Positions 22,710 through 30,893 of a DNA stretch of 31,737 nt are shown in pieces (the first letter of the stretch is position 1; every line of letters starts with the position of its first letter). Under the pieces are notes generated by a model. The model saw only the letters and a program-made list of their open reading frames with translations. It was not told where the DNA came from and did not search any database. The DNA is taken from positions 1 to 31,737 of IMG/VR virus record IMGVR_UViG_3300031758_006513; one strand, written 5' to 3'. A program made the position numbers and the translations under genes. The DNA comes from a virus.

Positions 22710-23435
22710 ATGAAAATAGCAGTTTGTTTTTCGGGAAAAACTAGAAATTTTGAAGATACTTATCCTTATTTTAAAAAAAATTTATTTGATAAATTTGATA
22801 CTGATGTATTTGTATTTTCATCTCCCAATAAACATGGATATGATTATAATATAAACAAAATTAAAGAATTGTATGATCCTAAAAAAATTATTTTAAATGA
22901 TGATAATTTTTATAAAAATATATCTAAGGAATATAATTTTAAAGACCCATTAATACAAATGTGGTATAATATTTTTCATGCCGATAAACTAAGAAGGGAT
23001 TATGAAATTAAAAATGATTTAAAATATAATTATGTTTTTAGAATGAGATTTGATTTCTTTTTTATTAAAACTTTAAATGAAGTTTCAATAAAATTAAATG
23101 AAATAGATGATAACACTGTTGCAATTCCATATAGGTGGAATTTTTCGGAAGTTCATCCTATGGCAAAAACTGACATGTTTTCTATAGGTACTTCAACATC
23201 TATGACAAAATATTGTAATTTATTTGAATGTATAAATGATTATATTTTTTCTTTGCCAAAAAATAGTAATGGAACCCCTCATCCAGAATCTTTACTTGGA
23301 GTTTATTTAAATTCAATTGGATTGAATGTGATTCCAACCGAATCACCATATGAATTTGAGTATCCTAATGAAATAGATATTGGATCTAAAGAACTTTCGT
23401 TTATATCAAATTATAGAAAATCTGCATTTGATTAA
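22710..23435 (+). CDS. Predicted glycosyltransferase-like protein, paralogue of the gene at 26760
   Basis: The 241-residue product begins MKIAVCFSGKTRNFEDTY, with DVFVFSS and YVFRMRFDFFF further on. The gene at 26760 has the same plan (MKIALCLSGQPRYLDEGY, DTFIHTWW, AVVRCRFDILF), so the two are paralogues. The strand plus Arg-x-Arg-Phe-Asp pattern suggests a GT-A-like enzyme in which the Asp of RFD would bind the metal. I do not recognise a named CAZy family. Its location supports a role in glycan assembly. Confidence 0.65.
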   Translation: MKIAVCFSGKTRNFEDTYPYFKKNLFDKFDTDVFVFSSPNKHGYDYNINKIKELYDPKKIILNDDNFYKNISKEYNFKDPLIQMWYNIFHADKLRRDYEIKNDLKYNYVFRMRFDFFFIKTLNEVSIKLNEIDDNTVAIPYRWNFSEVHPMAKTDMFSIGTSTSMTKYCNLFECINDYIFSLPKNSNGTPHPESLLGVYLNSIGLNVIPTESPYEFEYPNEIDIGSKELSFISNYRKSAFD

Positions 23436-23456
23436 CTATTGTTATTGTGATATAAT
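23428..23456 (+). promoter_or_regulatory. Sigma-70-type promoter with extended -10 inside the glycan cluster
   Basis: TTGATT (23428-23433), a 17-base spacer and TATAAT (23451-23456) preceded by TGA. It starts within the last codons of the upstream gene and sits about 22 bases before the ATG at 23479, in one of the few gaps of the cluster. Confidence 0.68.
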
Positions 23457-23478
23457 ACCTGTAGTAGTTTTTTTTTTT

Positions 23479-24105
23479 ATGACTGAAAGATCATACTCTA
23501 ACGATCCAACAAATGTAATAACGGAGTATCAATTCTGTCCGAATGATTGTCCTTCTCAAGTATTTGATTTGCCAAATAAAAATGAAATATCAATAGTGGT
23601 TGTTGGTGCTCATGATGGTGTTAATGGAGAACAATATGGATTGATGCCATTTCTTGATAATATTGATAATTTTAAAATCTATCTAATAGAACCAATAAAG
23701 TCATGGTTTGATCAGTTGTACGAAGTTTATGGAAAATTTGGAGAACGTGTAGTATATTTAAATTATGCAATTACTGAAAAAACTTCAAAAATAAAAATGA
23801 TAGATCAGGGAGTCATGTCTAAAATTGGTGATGGGAATTTGGTAGTTGAATCAAAATCTTGGAATGATTTTATATGTGAAAATAAAATTAATTCTATAGA
23901 TATTTTGCTTTTAGATTGTGAGGGGTATGAATTTAATATCTTGAAGCAAATTAATTATGAAAAAAATCCACCAAAAAATATTAGATATGAATATGTACAT
24001 TCCCAAGATAAAGAGGAGATGGATTTGTTCTTAAAAAAAATGGGTTATGATATAACCTTAGATGATACTGACCCGACATATAATAAAGTTGCTAAAAGAG
24101 TATGA
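23479..24105 (+). CDS. FkbM-type SAM methyltransferase (third)
   Basis: Motifs: ISIVVVGAHDGVNGE (SAM site), IYLIEPIKSW and DILLLDCEGYEFNIL (FkbM signature with Asp-Cys-Glu-Gly). 208 residues from ATG 23479; the open frame extends upstream but its extra residues look non-coding and a promoter lies there. A T-rich tract (23468-23478), not a Shine-Dalgarno sequence, precedes the start. Probably methylates a sugar. Confidence 0.83.
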   Translation: MTERSYSNDPTNVITEYQFCPNDCPSQVFDLPNKNEISIVVVGAHDGVNGEQYGLMPFLDNIDNFKIYLIEPIKSWFDQLYEVYGKFGERVVYLNYAITEKTSKIKMIDQGVMSKIGDGNLVVESKSWNDFICENKINSIDILLLDCEGYEFNILKQINYEKNPPKNIRYEYVHSQDKEEMDLFLKKMGYDITLDDTDPTYNKVAKRV

Positions 24106-24896
24106 AGATAAAAGTTTTTGTAGTAACCTATAATAATTTTGAGTATTTAAAAAATAATATAGTATCTATTTTAAACTCTGATTTAGTTAATTATAATTAT
24201 TCAATAAATGTTATTGATAATTATTGCCAGGGAAATAAAGTAAAAAACTTTTGTTATGAAAATAATATAAATTTATTTGAAAATAAGTTAAGACCTTCTT
24301 TTTCTACAGGGCATCTATCCAGAAGTTGGAATCAATGTATTATTAATGGATTTAAAGATTTAAATAATCCCGATTGTGATATTCTTGTTTTGTGTCAAGA
24401 TGATAATTTATTTTTATCTGAATGGTGCAATGAATTGATTGGTCATCATGATACTTATGAATTTATTTCTATGGGTGGTGGTGATCAATTCCATTCATAT
24501 AAACCAGAACATATTAAAAAAGTAGGTTTATGGGACGAAAGATTTTGTAATATAGGTTATCAAGAATATGATTACTTTATTAGATCTTATATTTACAATA
24601 AAGAATATTCTTCTATTAATGATCGAAAACACAAAAGATTATATAATACTATTGGAGATAAATTTATAAGTCATGATGACCATTTGATTGGTGGTATGAG
24701 AAGTGATCCAAGACATTTAAATAGTACAAAATATCATAATATATCACATCAAATTTTAATTCAAAAATGGGGAAGTGAAATTTGGAATATTGACTACTTA
24801 AACACTTTATGTGTAAGTAAAATACCAAATTATGTATATTATCCTTATTTTGAAAAGGACATATATAATTTGAAAGAAAAAAATTATTTGATTTAA
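24102..24896 (+). CDS. GT2-like glycosyltransferase
   Basis: The start (KIKVFVVTYNNFEYLKNNI) is the classical GT2 opening, followed by VIDNYCQGNKV and DILVLCQDDNLFLS, where Gln-Asp-Asp stands in the DxD position. WDERFCNIGYQEYDYFIR matches the acceptor/catalytic region of GT2 enzymes (acidic residue plus YDYFIR). 264 residues. It overlaps the methyltransferase by four bases. A 26-base T-rich gap follows. Confidence 0.82.
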   Translation: MKIKVFVVTYNNFEYLKNNIVSILNSDLVNYNYSINVIDNYCQGNKVKNFCYENNINLFENKLRPSFSTGHLSRSWNQCIINGFKDLNNPDCDILVLCQDDNLFLSEWCNELIGHHDTYEFISMGGGDQFHSYKPEHIKKVGLWDERFCNIGYQEYDYFIRSYIYNKEYSSINDRKHKRLYNTIGDKFISHDDHLIGGMRSDPRHLNSTKYHNISHQILIQKWGSEIWNIDYLNTLCVSKIPNYVYYPYFEKDIYNLKEKNYLI

Positions 24897-24922
24897 TTTT
24901 TTTATTTATTTTTATTTTTTAA

Positions 24923-26290
24923 ATGAACAGTTTAGTTATCTTTGATTTGGATGGTGTCCTAATCGACAGTAAAGATTATCATTATGAAGCATTAAATCAA
25001 GCACTTGGAAATGAGTATGCTATCGGTAGAGAAGAACATGTAAGCATTTATGATGGTCTTCCCACAAAAGCAAAATTAGAACTTTTAACCAAGAATAAAG
25101 GTCTTCCCGTAGATCTTTATGATAAAATTTGGAGAGAAAAGCAAGAAGCAACTCTCAAAATCTTTAATGACTGCGTTGCAAAAGATTATGAGTTGATGGG
25201 ATATTTCCAACAACTTGTAGATGCTGGATATAAGATTGCTGTTGCATCTAACAGTATTCGTAATACTGTAAAGATTATTCTCTTACGTCTTGGGCTTCTG
25301 GAATTTATTGATATGTACGTCTCCAATGAAGACGTTGTTCGCAATAAACCATTCCCAGCAATGTATTGGAAGTGTATGACTGCTTTAGGTGCTCTTCCAG
25401 CAGACACTGTAATTGTTGAGGACAGTCATATTGGTAGACAGGGAGCATTGGATAGTAAAGCGCACCTTGTTCCAGTGGAGAATAGAAAAGATTTAAATCA
25501 AGAAAAGATTAATAGGATTAAAAAGATTCTTAATGGCAAAAAACAAAAGGTTGCATGGGAGAGCAAAACTATGAATGTTCTGATCCCTATGGCAGGTGCT
25601 GGCAGTAGATTTGCTAGCCAGGGATACACCTTCCCCAAACCTCTGATTGAAGTTAGAGGTAAACCAATGATCCAAGTAGTGGTTGAGAATCTAAACATTA
25701 AAGCAAACTATACTTTTATTGTTCAAAAGGAACACTATGAAAAGTATAATTTAAATTATCTTCTTCCACTGATTGCTCCTAATTGCAACATTGTTCAAGT
25801 AGATGGCATTACTGAAGGTGCTGCTTGTACTACTCTCTTAGCTAAACAGTTTATTGATAATGATGAACCTCTTGTAATGGCAAACTCAGATCAGTTTGTT
25901 GTTTGGGATTCAAATGAAACTCTTTATGCTTTTCAGAATGGAGAATGTGATGGAGGTATCCTGACATTCCCTGCAACTCATCCCAAGTGGTCCTATGCTA
26001 AACTTGGTGAAGATGGATATGTTGAAGAGGTTGCTGAGAAGAAGCCAATTTCAGAACATGCAACTGTTGGAATTTATTATTGGAAGAAAGGTTCTGACTA
26101 TGTTAAGTATGCAGAACAAATGATTAAAAAAGATATTAGAGTCAATAATGAGTTCTATGTTTGTCCTGTATTCAATGAAGCAATTTCTGATGGAAAGAAA
26201 ATCAGAATTAAAGAAATAGAGAAAGATGGAATGTGGGGAATTGGAACACCCGAAGATCTAAACTATTTTTTGGAGAACTACAAAGAATGA
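24923..26290 (+). CDS. Fusion of HAD phosphatase/phosphoglucomutase-like domain and sugar nucleotidyltransferase
   Basis: Residues 1-205 are a HAD enzyme: FDLDGVLIDS (Asp8, Asp10), VASNSI, and VIVEDSHIGRQGA. The beta-phosphoglucomutase-like cap suggests a sugar-phosphate phosphatase or mutase. Residues 217-455 are a nucleotidyltransferase: MNVLIPMAGAGSRF, FPKPLIEV, ANSDQFVVW and EFYVCPVFNEAI. The protein could process a sugar phosphate and then activate it as an NDP-sugar. An internal ATG at 25571 with GGGAGAG at 25557-25563 marks the exact start of the second domain and could yield a separate nucleotidyltransferase. Codons are less A+T-rich than in the flanking glycosyltransferases. The sugar is unknown. 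Confidence 0.85.
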   Translation: MNSLVIFDLDGVLIDSKDYHYEALNQALGNEYAIGREEHVSIYDGLPTKAKLELLTKNKGLPVDLYDKIWREKQEATLKIFNDCVAKDYELMGYFQQLVDAGYKIAVASNSIRNTVKIILLRLGLLEFIDMYVSNEDVVRNKPFPAMYWKCMTALGALPADTVIVEDSHIGRQGALDSKAHLVPVENRKDLNQEKINRIKKILNGKKQKVAWESKTMNVLIPMAGAGSRFASQGYTFPKPLIEVRGKPMIQVVVENLNIKANYTFIVQKEHYEKYNLNYLLPLIAPNCNIVQVDGITEGAACTTLLAKQFIDNDEPLVMANSDQFVVWDSNETLYAFQNGECDGGILTFPATHPKWSYAKLGEDGYVEEVAEKKPISEHATVGIYYWKKGSDYVKYAEQMIKKDIRVNNEFYVCPVFNEAISDGKKIRIKEIEKDGMWGIGTPEDLNYFLENYKE

Positions 26291-26742
26291 AATTGATCGC
26301 ACATAGAGGAAATTTGAATGGACCAAATCCCACTAGAGAAAATAGTATTGATTATATTGAAGAAGCTATATCTGAAGGTTTTGACGTAGAGATTGATTTG
26401 AGACATAAAGATCAACGTTTTTATTTGGGACATGATGAACCACAATATCATGCACCTATGACTTGGTTAGTTAAATGGAAAGACAATCTTTGGATTCATT
26501 GTAAAGAACTAGAATCTTTAGACAAAATTTCCAATAGTCCAATAGATTTTAATTATTTTTGGCATCAGGAAGATGACTTTACGTTGACAAGCAAAAAATA
26601 TATTTGGACTTATCCTGGAAAATCTTATACATCAAATTCTGTCATTGTTATGCCAGAAATAAATTTAGATATAAATTCATTTAGTAAATTAAGAACATAT
26701 GAATGTTTTGGTGTTTGTAGTGATTATCTGAATAAAATTTAA
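26287..26742 (+). CDS. Short GDPD-like phosphodiesterase domain protein
   Basis: MKLIAHRGN, TRENSIDYIEEAISEGFDVEIDLRH, and LGHDEPQYH match the catalytic start of glycerophosphodiester phosphodiesterase/PI-PLC-like TIM barrels (His-Arg-Gly, Glu-x-Asp, His). At 151 residues it is much shorter than typical GDPDs (about 230-250), so part of the barrel is missing or compact. Start at 26287 overlaps the fusion gene by ATGA. It may cleave a phosphodiester in the glycan, such as glycerophosphate decoration. That is inference. Confidence 0.7.
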   Translation: MKLIAHRGNLNGPNPTRENSIDYIEEAISEGFDVEIDLRHKDQRFYLGHDEPQYHAPMTWLVKWKDNLWIHCKELESLDKISNSPIDFNYFWHQEDDFTLTSKKYIWTYPGKSYTSNSVIVMPEINLDINSFSKLRTYECFGVCSDYLNKI

Positions 26743-26759
26743 AAAGAAGTTTTTTTACA

Positions 26760-27443
26760 ATGAAAATAGCACTTTGTTTATCTGGTCAACCTAGATATTT
26801 GGACGAAGGATACAAACAAATTTATGAAAATATATTATCAAAATATTCTGTTGATACATTTATTCATACTTGGTGGGATTCTGCAATTACTAATCAAAAA
26901 ATGATAGGTTCTGATCATAATAGAACATATTTTTGGAAAGAAGATACTATACAATTAATAAAAGAATATTATTCCCCTATTGAATTTTTGTATGAACCAC
27001 AGATAGAATTTGAAACATATTCTGATGTGAATTATGAATTACTTACTCCAATGAATGTTCATAGTATGTTTTATTCAATCCAGGAGTCGAATGAATTAAA
27101 AATAAAATATGAACAAGAGAATAATTTTGTTTATGATGCAGTAGTTAGATGTAGATTTGATATTTTATTTAATAAATTTGATATTAAACTTATTGATTTG
27201 GATTTGAATTTAATCAATTGCTATATGCTTAATGATGAATTTCCAAATGATCAATTTGCAATTTCATCATCATTTAATATGAACATATACTCTAAGATTT
27301 TTAGTAATTTAGAAAAGTATAAACAATCTGGATGGACTGGATTTATTGGAGAAAGGATTTTAAAGCATCATTTAGAAATGAATAATTTAAATTTTAATAA
27401 AAAAATTCAAGACAAAATAAACGTTAATATTATAAAAAAATGA
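26760..27443 (+). CDS. Predicted glycosyltransferase-like protein, paralogue of the gene at 22710
   Basis: The 227-residue product starts MKIALCLSGQPRYLDEGY and contains DTFIHTWWDSA, NVHSMFYSIQES and AVVRCRFDILFNKF. The plan is shared with the product at 22710, where RFD is also conserved. FIHTW followed by an Arg-x-Arg-Phe-Asp strand is a pattern I associate with bacterial glycan-cluster proteins of uncertain activity. Probably a GT-A transferase, with moderate confidence. Confidence 0.65.
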   Translation: MKIALCLSGQPRYLDEGYKQIYENILSKYSVDTFIHTWWDSAITNQKMIGSDHNRTYFWKEDTIQLIKEYYSPIEFLYEPQIEFETYSDVNYELLTPMNVHSMFYSIQESNELKIKYEQENNFVYDAVVRCRFDILFNKFDIKLIDLDLNLINCYMLNDEFPNDQFAISSSFNMNIYSKIFSNLEKYKQSGWTGFIGERILKHHLEMNNLNFNKKIQDKINVNIIKK

Positions 27444-28393
27444 AAATAGCATTTCATGATAATTCTCTTTCTTTGAGGGGAACTACTGTAGCAATTTATG
27501 ATTGGGCATATTGGACTAGGCATTATCTTGGAATTGAACCAATTATTATGTTTGATGTGAATCATTCTGCAAATGATTCTGGTGTTATTGAAAAATTTGA
27601 ATCTGAATTTTCGGTATTTGGGTATTCAAATTTAAGCCAAATTGATACTATTTTGGAAAAAAATAATTGTGATGCCTTTTTGATGGAAAAGGGAGGTGAA
27701 CCAGATGGGGTACTTTCATCTGTATGTAAAAATTTAATTAATGCTATTTCTGGAAATTGGAAATCAGAATGGGTGCATGGAGATGTTTATGCTATGGGAT
27801 CTAAATGGTTATCAAAAATAACTGATTATAAAATTCCATATGTTCCTTACATGGTTTATCTTCCCAATACTGATGAAAATATGAGGAATGAACTGGGAAT
27901 TCCTCAAAATGATTTAGTTTTTGGTAGAAATGGTGGATGGGAAACTTTTGATTTGGATTTTGTGAAGCAAGCAATTGTTGAAGTTTTGGAAGAAAGAACT
28001 GACATTTGGTTTGTTTTTCAATTTACCGAACCCTTTGTCAATCACGAAAGAGTGATATATCTTCCTGGAACTGCTAATTTGGAAACAAAAGTTAAATTCA
28101 TTAATACATGTGATGTTATGCTTCATGCAAGACAAGTTGGTGAATCTTTTGGATTATCTTGTGCGGAATTTTCAATCAGAAATAAACCTGTTATTACTTA
28201 TTACAATTCACCAGAAAAAAATCACATAGATACTTTAGGAGAAAAGGGAATTTATTACGAAAATAAATCAGATATTCTTCATATTCTTAGAAATTTAGAT
28301 AAAAATGAAATAAATGTATTAGAATGGAATTGTTATCGGGAGTATTCTCCAGAAAAAGTAGTTCAAAAATTTAAAGAGGTTTATTTGAAATGA
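27440..28393 (+). CDS. GT4-like (GT-B) glycosyltransferase
   Basis: The N-terminal domain starts MKIAFHDNSLSLRGTTVAIYDW, a GT-B acceptor-binding loop with the Gly-rich turn. In the C-terminal domain, VFGRNGGWETFDLDFVKQAI, VIYLPGTANLE and HARQVGESFGLSCAEFSIRN are the GT4 nucleotide-sugar-binding elements (GESFGLSCAE gives the conserved Glu pair). 317 residues. Four-base overlaps on both sides. Confidence 0.85.
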   Translation: MKIAFHDNSLSLRGTTVAIYDWAYWTRHYLGIEPIIMFDVNHSANDSGVIEKFESEFSVFGYSNLSQIDTILEKNNCDAFLMEKGGEPDGVLSSVCKNLINAISGNWKSEWVHGDVYAMGSKWLSKITDYKIPYVPYMVYLPNTDENMRNELGIPQNDLVFGRNGGWETFDLDFVKQAIVEVLEERTDIWFVFQFTEPFVNHERVIYLPGTANLETKVKFINTCDVMLHARQVGESFGLSCAEFSIRNKPVITYYNSPEKNHIDTLGEKGIYYENKSDILHILRNLDKNEINVLEWNCYREYSPEKVVQKFKEVYLK

Positions 28394-29283
28394 AATCATT
28401 AGTAACAGGTGGAGCAGGATTTATTGGATCAAATCTTGTTGATGAATTGATTGAACTTGGACATGAAGTTATTGTAATTGATAATGAATTTTCCGATGTT
28501 CATGATCAATTTTATTGGAATACAAAAGCAAAAAATTATAAGTATGATATTCGGGATTATGAAAATACGCGACCTTTGTATGAAGGTGTAGATTATGTAT
28601 TTCATCTTGCTGCTGAGGCAAGGATTCAACCAGCAATTTTAAGTCCTATTGAAGCAGTTAGTATTAATTGTGTAGGTACTGTTACAGTCCTTCAGTGTGC
28701 TAGAGAAGCAGGAGTAAAGAAAGTGATTTATTCTTCTACATCTTCTGGTTATGGATTTAATGAAAAACCAAATCACGAAAATCAACGAGATGATTGTTTA
28801 AATCCATATTCGGTATCTAAAGTTGCTGGAGAAAAACTCTGCAAAATGTATAATGACTTATTTGGTCTTAAAACAATTTCCTTTAGGTATTTTAATGTTT
28901 ATGGTGAAAGGCAACCTTTAAAAGGACAATATGCTCCAGTTATTGGTATTTTCTTACGTCAACGAAAGGATGGTGAACCTCTTACTATTGTTGGGGATGG
29001 GGAACAACGTAGAGACTTTACACACGTATCTGATGTAGTTCAAGCAAATATTCTTGCAGCAACAAAAGATATTGATGATGAATATTATGGTGAACTTTAT
29101 AATGTGGGTAATGGTGTGAATTACTCAATTAATGAAATTGCAAATGTTATATCTGATAAACAAATAAATATTCCAGCAAGAATTGGAGAATCACGAATTA
29201 CTCTTGCAAATAATGGAAAATTGAGAACCATTTTTGGATGGAGACCTCAAGTAAATTTAATGGATTGGATTAAAACTCAATGA
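28390..29283 (+). CDS. NAD-dependent nucleotide-sugar epimerase/dehydratase
   Basis: An extended SDR: VTGGAGFIGSN (5-15) for NAD, FHLAAEARI, STSSGYG and YSVSKVAGE (catalytic Tyr-x-x-x-Lys), RYFNVYG, then DGEQRRDFTHVSDVV. The whole resembles UDP-glucose/UDP-GlcNAc 4-epimerases (GalE/WbpP type), at 297 residues on the short side. It likely supplies a second activated sugar to the cluster. Whether it epimerises or dehydrates cannot be decided by eye. Confidence 0.88.
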   Translation: MKSLVTGGAGFIGSNLVDELIELGHEVIVIDNEFSDVHDQFYWNTKAKNYKYDIRDYENTRPLYEGVDYVFHLAAEARIQPAILSPIEAVSINCVGTVTVLQCAREAGVKKVIYSSTSSGYGFNEKPNHENQRDDCLNPYSVSKVAGEKLCKMYNDLFGLKTISFRYFNVYGERQPLKGQYAPVIGIFLRQRKDGEPLTIVGDGEQRRDFTHVSDVVQANILAATKDIDDEYYGELYNVGNGVNYSINEIANVISDKQINIPARIGESRITLANNGKLRTIFGWRPQVNLMDWIKTQ

Positions 29284-29984
29284 ATTTATTGATAGAATAT
29301 TTTAGATCCCCTGATTATCAGAGGCATAGTGAATATCTTACTTGTATTCACGAGAATTTGGAAAATGAGTACATTGATAAAGTTTATATTTTTATATCAG
29401 ATGATGCAAAGTTAAATTTTCAATCTGATAAAATAGAAATCATTCAAAGGGAAGAACGACCAACATATAAAGATCTTTTTGAATTTTGTAATGAAAATCT
29501 AAAAGATCAAATTTGTATTATTGCAAATGCTGATATTATTCTTGATGAAACTTTATCTGCAGTTAAAGAAACTAATTTAGATAATATTTTTGTTGCTTTA
29601 ACACGATGGGAAGTATTTTGCCAAAATGGTGAGTGGTGTATTGCTCCATTTGATAATTCTTCTTCCCAAGATGTTTGGATATTTACTTCACCAATTAAAA
29701 CAACTGATGAGATGGAATTTACTTTAGGTAAACCTGGATGTGATAATAAAATTGCTAAATTGATGGCAGAACAGGGATACATTTTAAAAAATCCAGGAAA
29801 ACAAATAGTATGTGCTCATTATCATATTTCTGGACATAGAAATTATAATAATGGTGATAGAATTCCTGGTCCATATACTTGCTTAGTGCCAAATAATGAT
29901 ATTAATACAGAAACACAACTTATTGAAATTGATGGTTTTGATGAACAAGGACGAGCATACATTATACAGAAGGAAAGATCATAA
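29280..29984 (+). CDS. Probable GT-A glycosyltransferase
   Basis: The 234-residue product has strands VYIFISDDAKLN and ICIIANADIILDETL, the latter with an Asn-Ala-Asp in the DxD position. FVALTRWEVF and SSSQDVWIFTSPI follow, with GYILKNPGKQIVCAHYHISG near the end. I associate this pattern with uncharacterised phage and bacterial glycosyltransferases in glycan clusters. No firm family. It overlaps the epimerase by ATGA and the dehydrogenase by one base. Confidence 0.65.
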   Translation: MNLLIEYFRSPDYQRHSEYLTCIHENLENEYIDKVYIFISDDAKLNFQSDKIEIIQREERPTYKDLFEFCNENLKDQICIIANADIILDETLSAVKETNLDNIFVALTRWEVFCQNGEWCIAPFDNSSSQDVWIFTSPIKTTDEMEFTLGKPGCDNKIAKLMAEQGYILKNPGKQIVCAHYHISGHRNYNNGDRIPGPYTCLVPNNDINTETQLIEIDGFDEQGRAYIIQKERS

Positions 29985-30784
29985 TGAAAGTTGGAATAAT
30001 CGGAAATGGATTTGTTGGTAATGCCATATACCAAAATCTAAAAAATAAGATTCAAAATTTATTTGTTTTTGATGTTGATGAAAACAAATCTTTAAATTCT
30101 TATGATGAAACTATAAATTCAGATATTGTTTTTGTTTGTCTTCCAACACCAATGAAAAATAAAATGGGTGGAGGGTGTAATTTATCTTATATTGAATCAT
30201 TTTTTGATACTCTTCCTAAAAATCTATCTGGAATTTTTGTTATAAAATCTACTGTTCCTATTGGAACTACCGAGGAATTGAGTGAAAAAAGATTAGATCT
30301 AAAAATAATTCATAATCCAGAATTCTTAACTGCCAGAAATTCTGTAGAAGATTTTAATAATGCTGATAGAAATATTATTGGTGGAGAAAAAGAATCATCT
30401 CAAAAACTAGAAAATTTTTATTTAAACTATTTTCCTCATATCAAAACTATTTTAGTTTCTTCTGAAGAATCTGAATCAATAAAATACTTTTCTAACACAT
30501 ATCTTTCAATGAAAGTTACTTATTTTAATTTAATGTTTGATTTATGTGACAAACTTGGAATTGATTTTGAAAAAGTTAGAAGTGGTGTTTGTTTGGATAA
30601 AAGGATTGGTGAATCTCATAGTTTGGTTCCGGGTATTGATGGAGACAGGGGATTTGGTGGAACTTGTTTTCCGAAAGATTTAAATGCTCTTAATGAAACT
30701 TTTAATGATAACGATTTGAATAGTTCTATATTTTCTGAGATTTGGAATTATAACATTAAGATTAGAAAAAATATTGATTGGTGA
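29984..30784 (+). CDS. Nucleotide-sugar dehydrogenase (UDP-glucose/GDP-mannose type), short form
   Basis: Rossmann NAD motif GNGFVG (7-12), VFVCLPTP (48-56), IKSTVPIGTT (87-96), IIHNPEFLTA (108-117), the KYFSNTYLSMK helix (Lys168, Asn171) and the catalytic-Cys motif GFGGTCFPKD (Cys228). Enzymes of this family oxidise UDP-glucose or GDP-mannose to the uronic acid. The protein stops at residue 266, whereas family members usually have about 390-450 residues. The C-terminal nucleotide-binding domain is absent, and stops follow in frame at once. It may be a naturally compact form or a truncated enzyme. Last gene of the glycan cluster; a terminator follows. Confidence 0.85.
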   Translation: MKVGIIGNGFVGNAIYQNLKNKIQNLFVFDVDENKSLNSYDETINSDIVFVCLPTPMKNKMGGGCNLSYIESFFDTLPKNLSGIFVIKSTVPIGTTEELSEKRLDLKIIHNPEFLTARNSVEDFNNADRNIIGGEKESSQKLENFYLNYFPHIKTILVSSEESESIKYFSNTYLSMKVTYFNLMFDLCDKLGIDFEKVRSGVCLDKRIGESHSLVPGIDGDRGFGGTCFPKDLNALNETFNDNDLNSSIFSEIWNYNIKIRKNIDW

Positions 30785-30829
30785 ATATAATTTAGAAAAT
30801 CATAATACAATTAGGTATAAATTACTACT

Positions 30830-30856
30830 AGAGGGGCTTGACCCCTCTTTATTTTT
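30830..30856 (+). terminator. Rho-independent terminator ending the glycan cluster
   Basis: AGAGGGG (30830-30836) pairs with CCCCTCT (30842-30848) around a CTTGA loop, followed by TTATTTTT. It is the only convincing terminator found between 13369 and this point, consistent with a long co-transcribed cluster. Confidence 0.87.
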
Positions 30857-30866
30857 GCTATATACT
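30838..30866 (+). promoter_or_regulatory. Sigma-70-type promoter embedded in the terminator
   Basis: TTGACC (30838-30843) lies in the terminator loop and right arm, with TATACT (30861-30866) 17 bases further on. The expected start near 30873 leaves a short leader to the hli ATG at 30894. Confidence 0.6.
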
Positions 30867-30893
30867 TTTGTAATGTTTCTTAACAAAACTTAT

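Noticed and set aside
16000-30800. A+T-rich glycan cluster as non-phage assembly contamination
   Set aside because: Gene packing, overlaps and strand are continuous with flanking phage genes on both sides, and the following hli unit is typical of cyanophages. No junction anomaly is visible.
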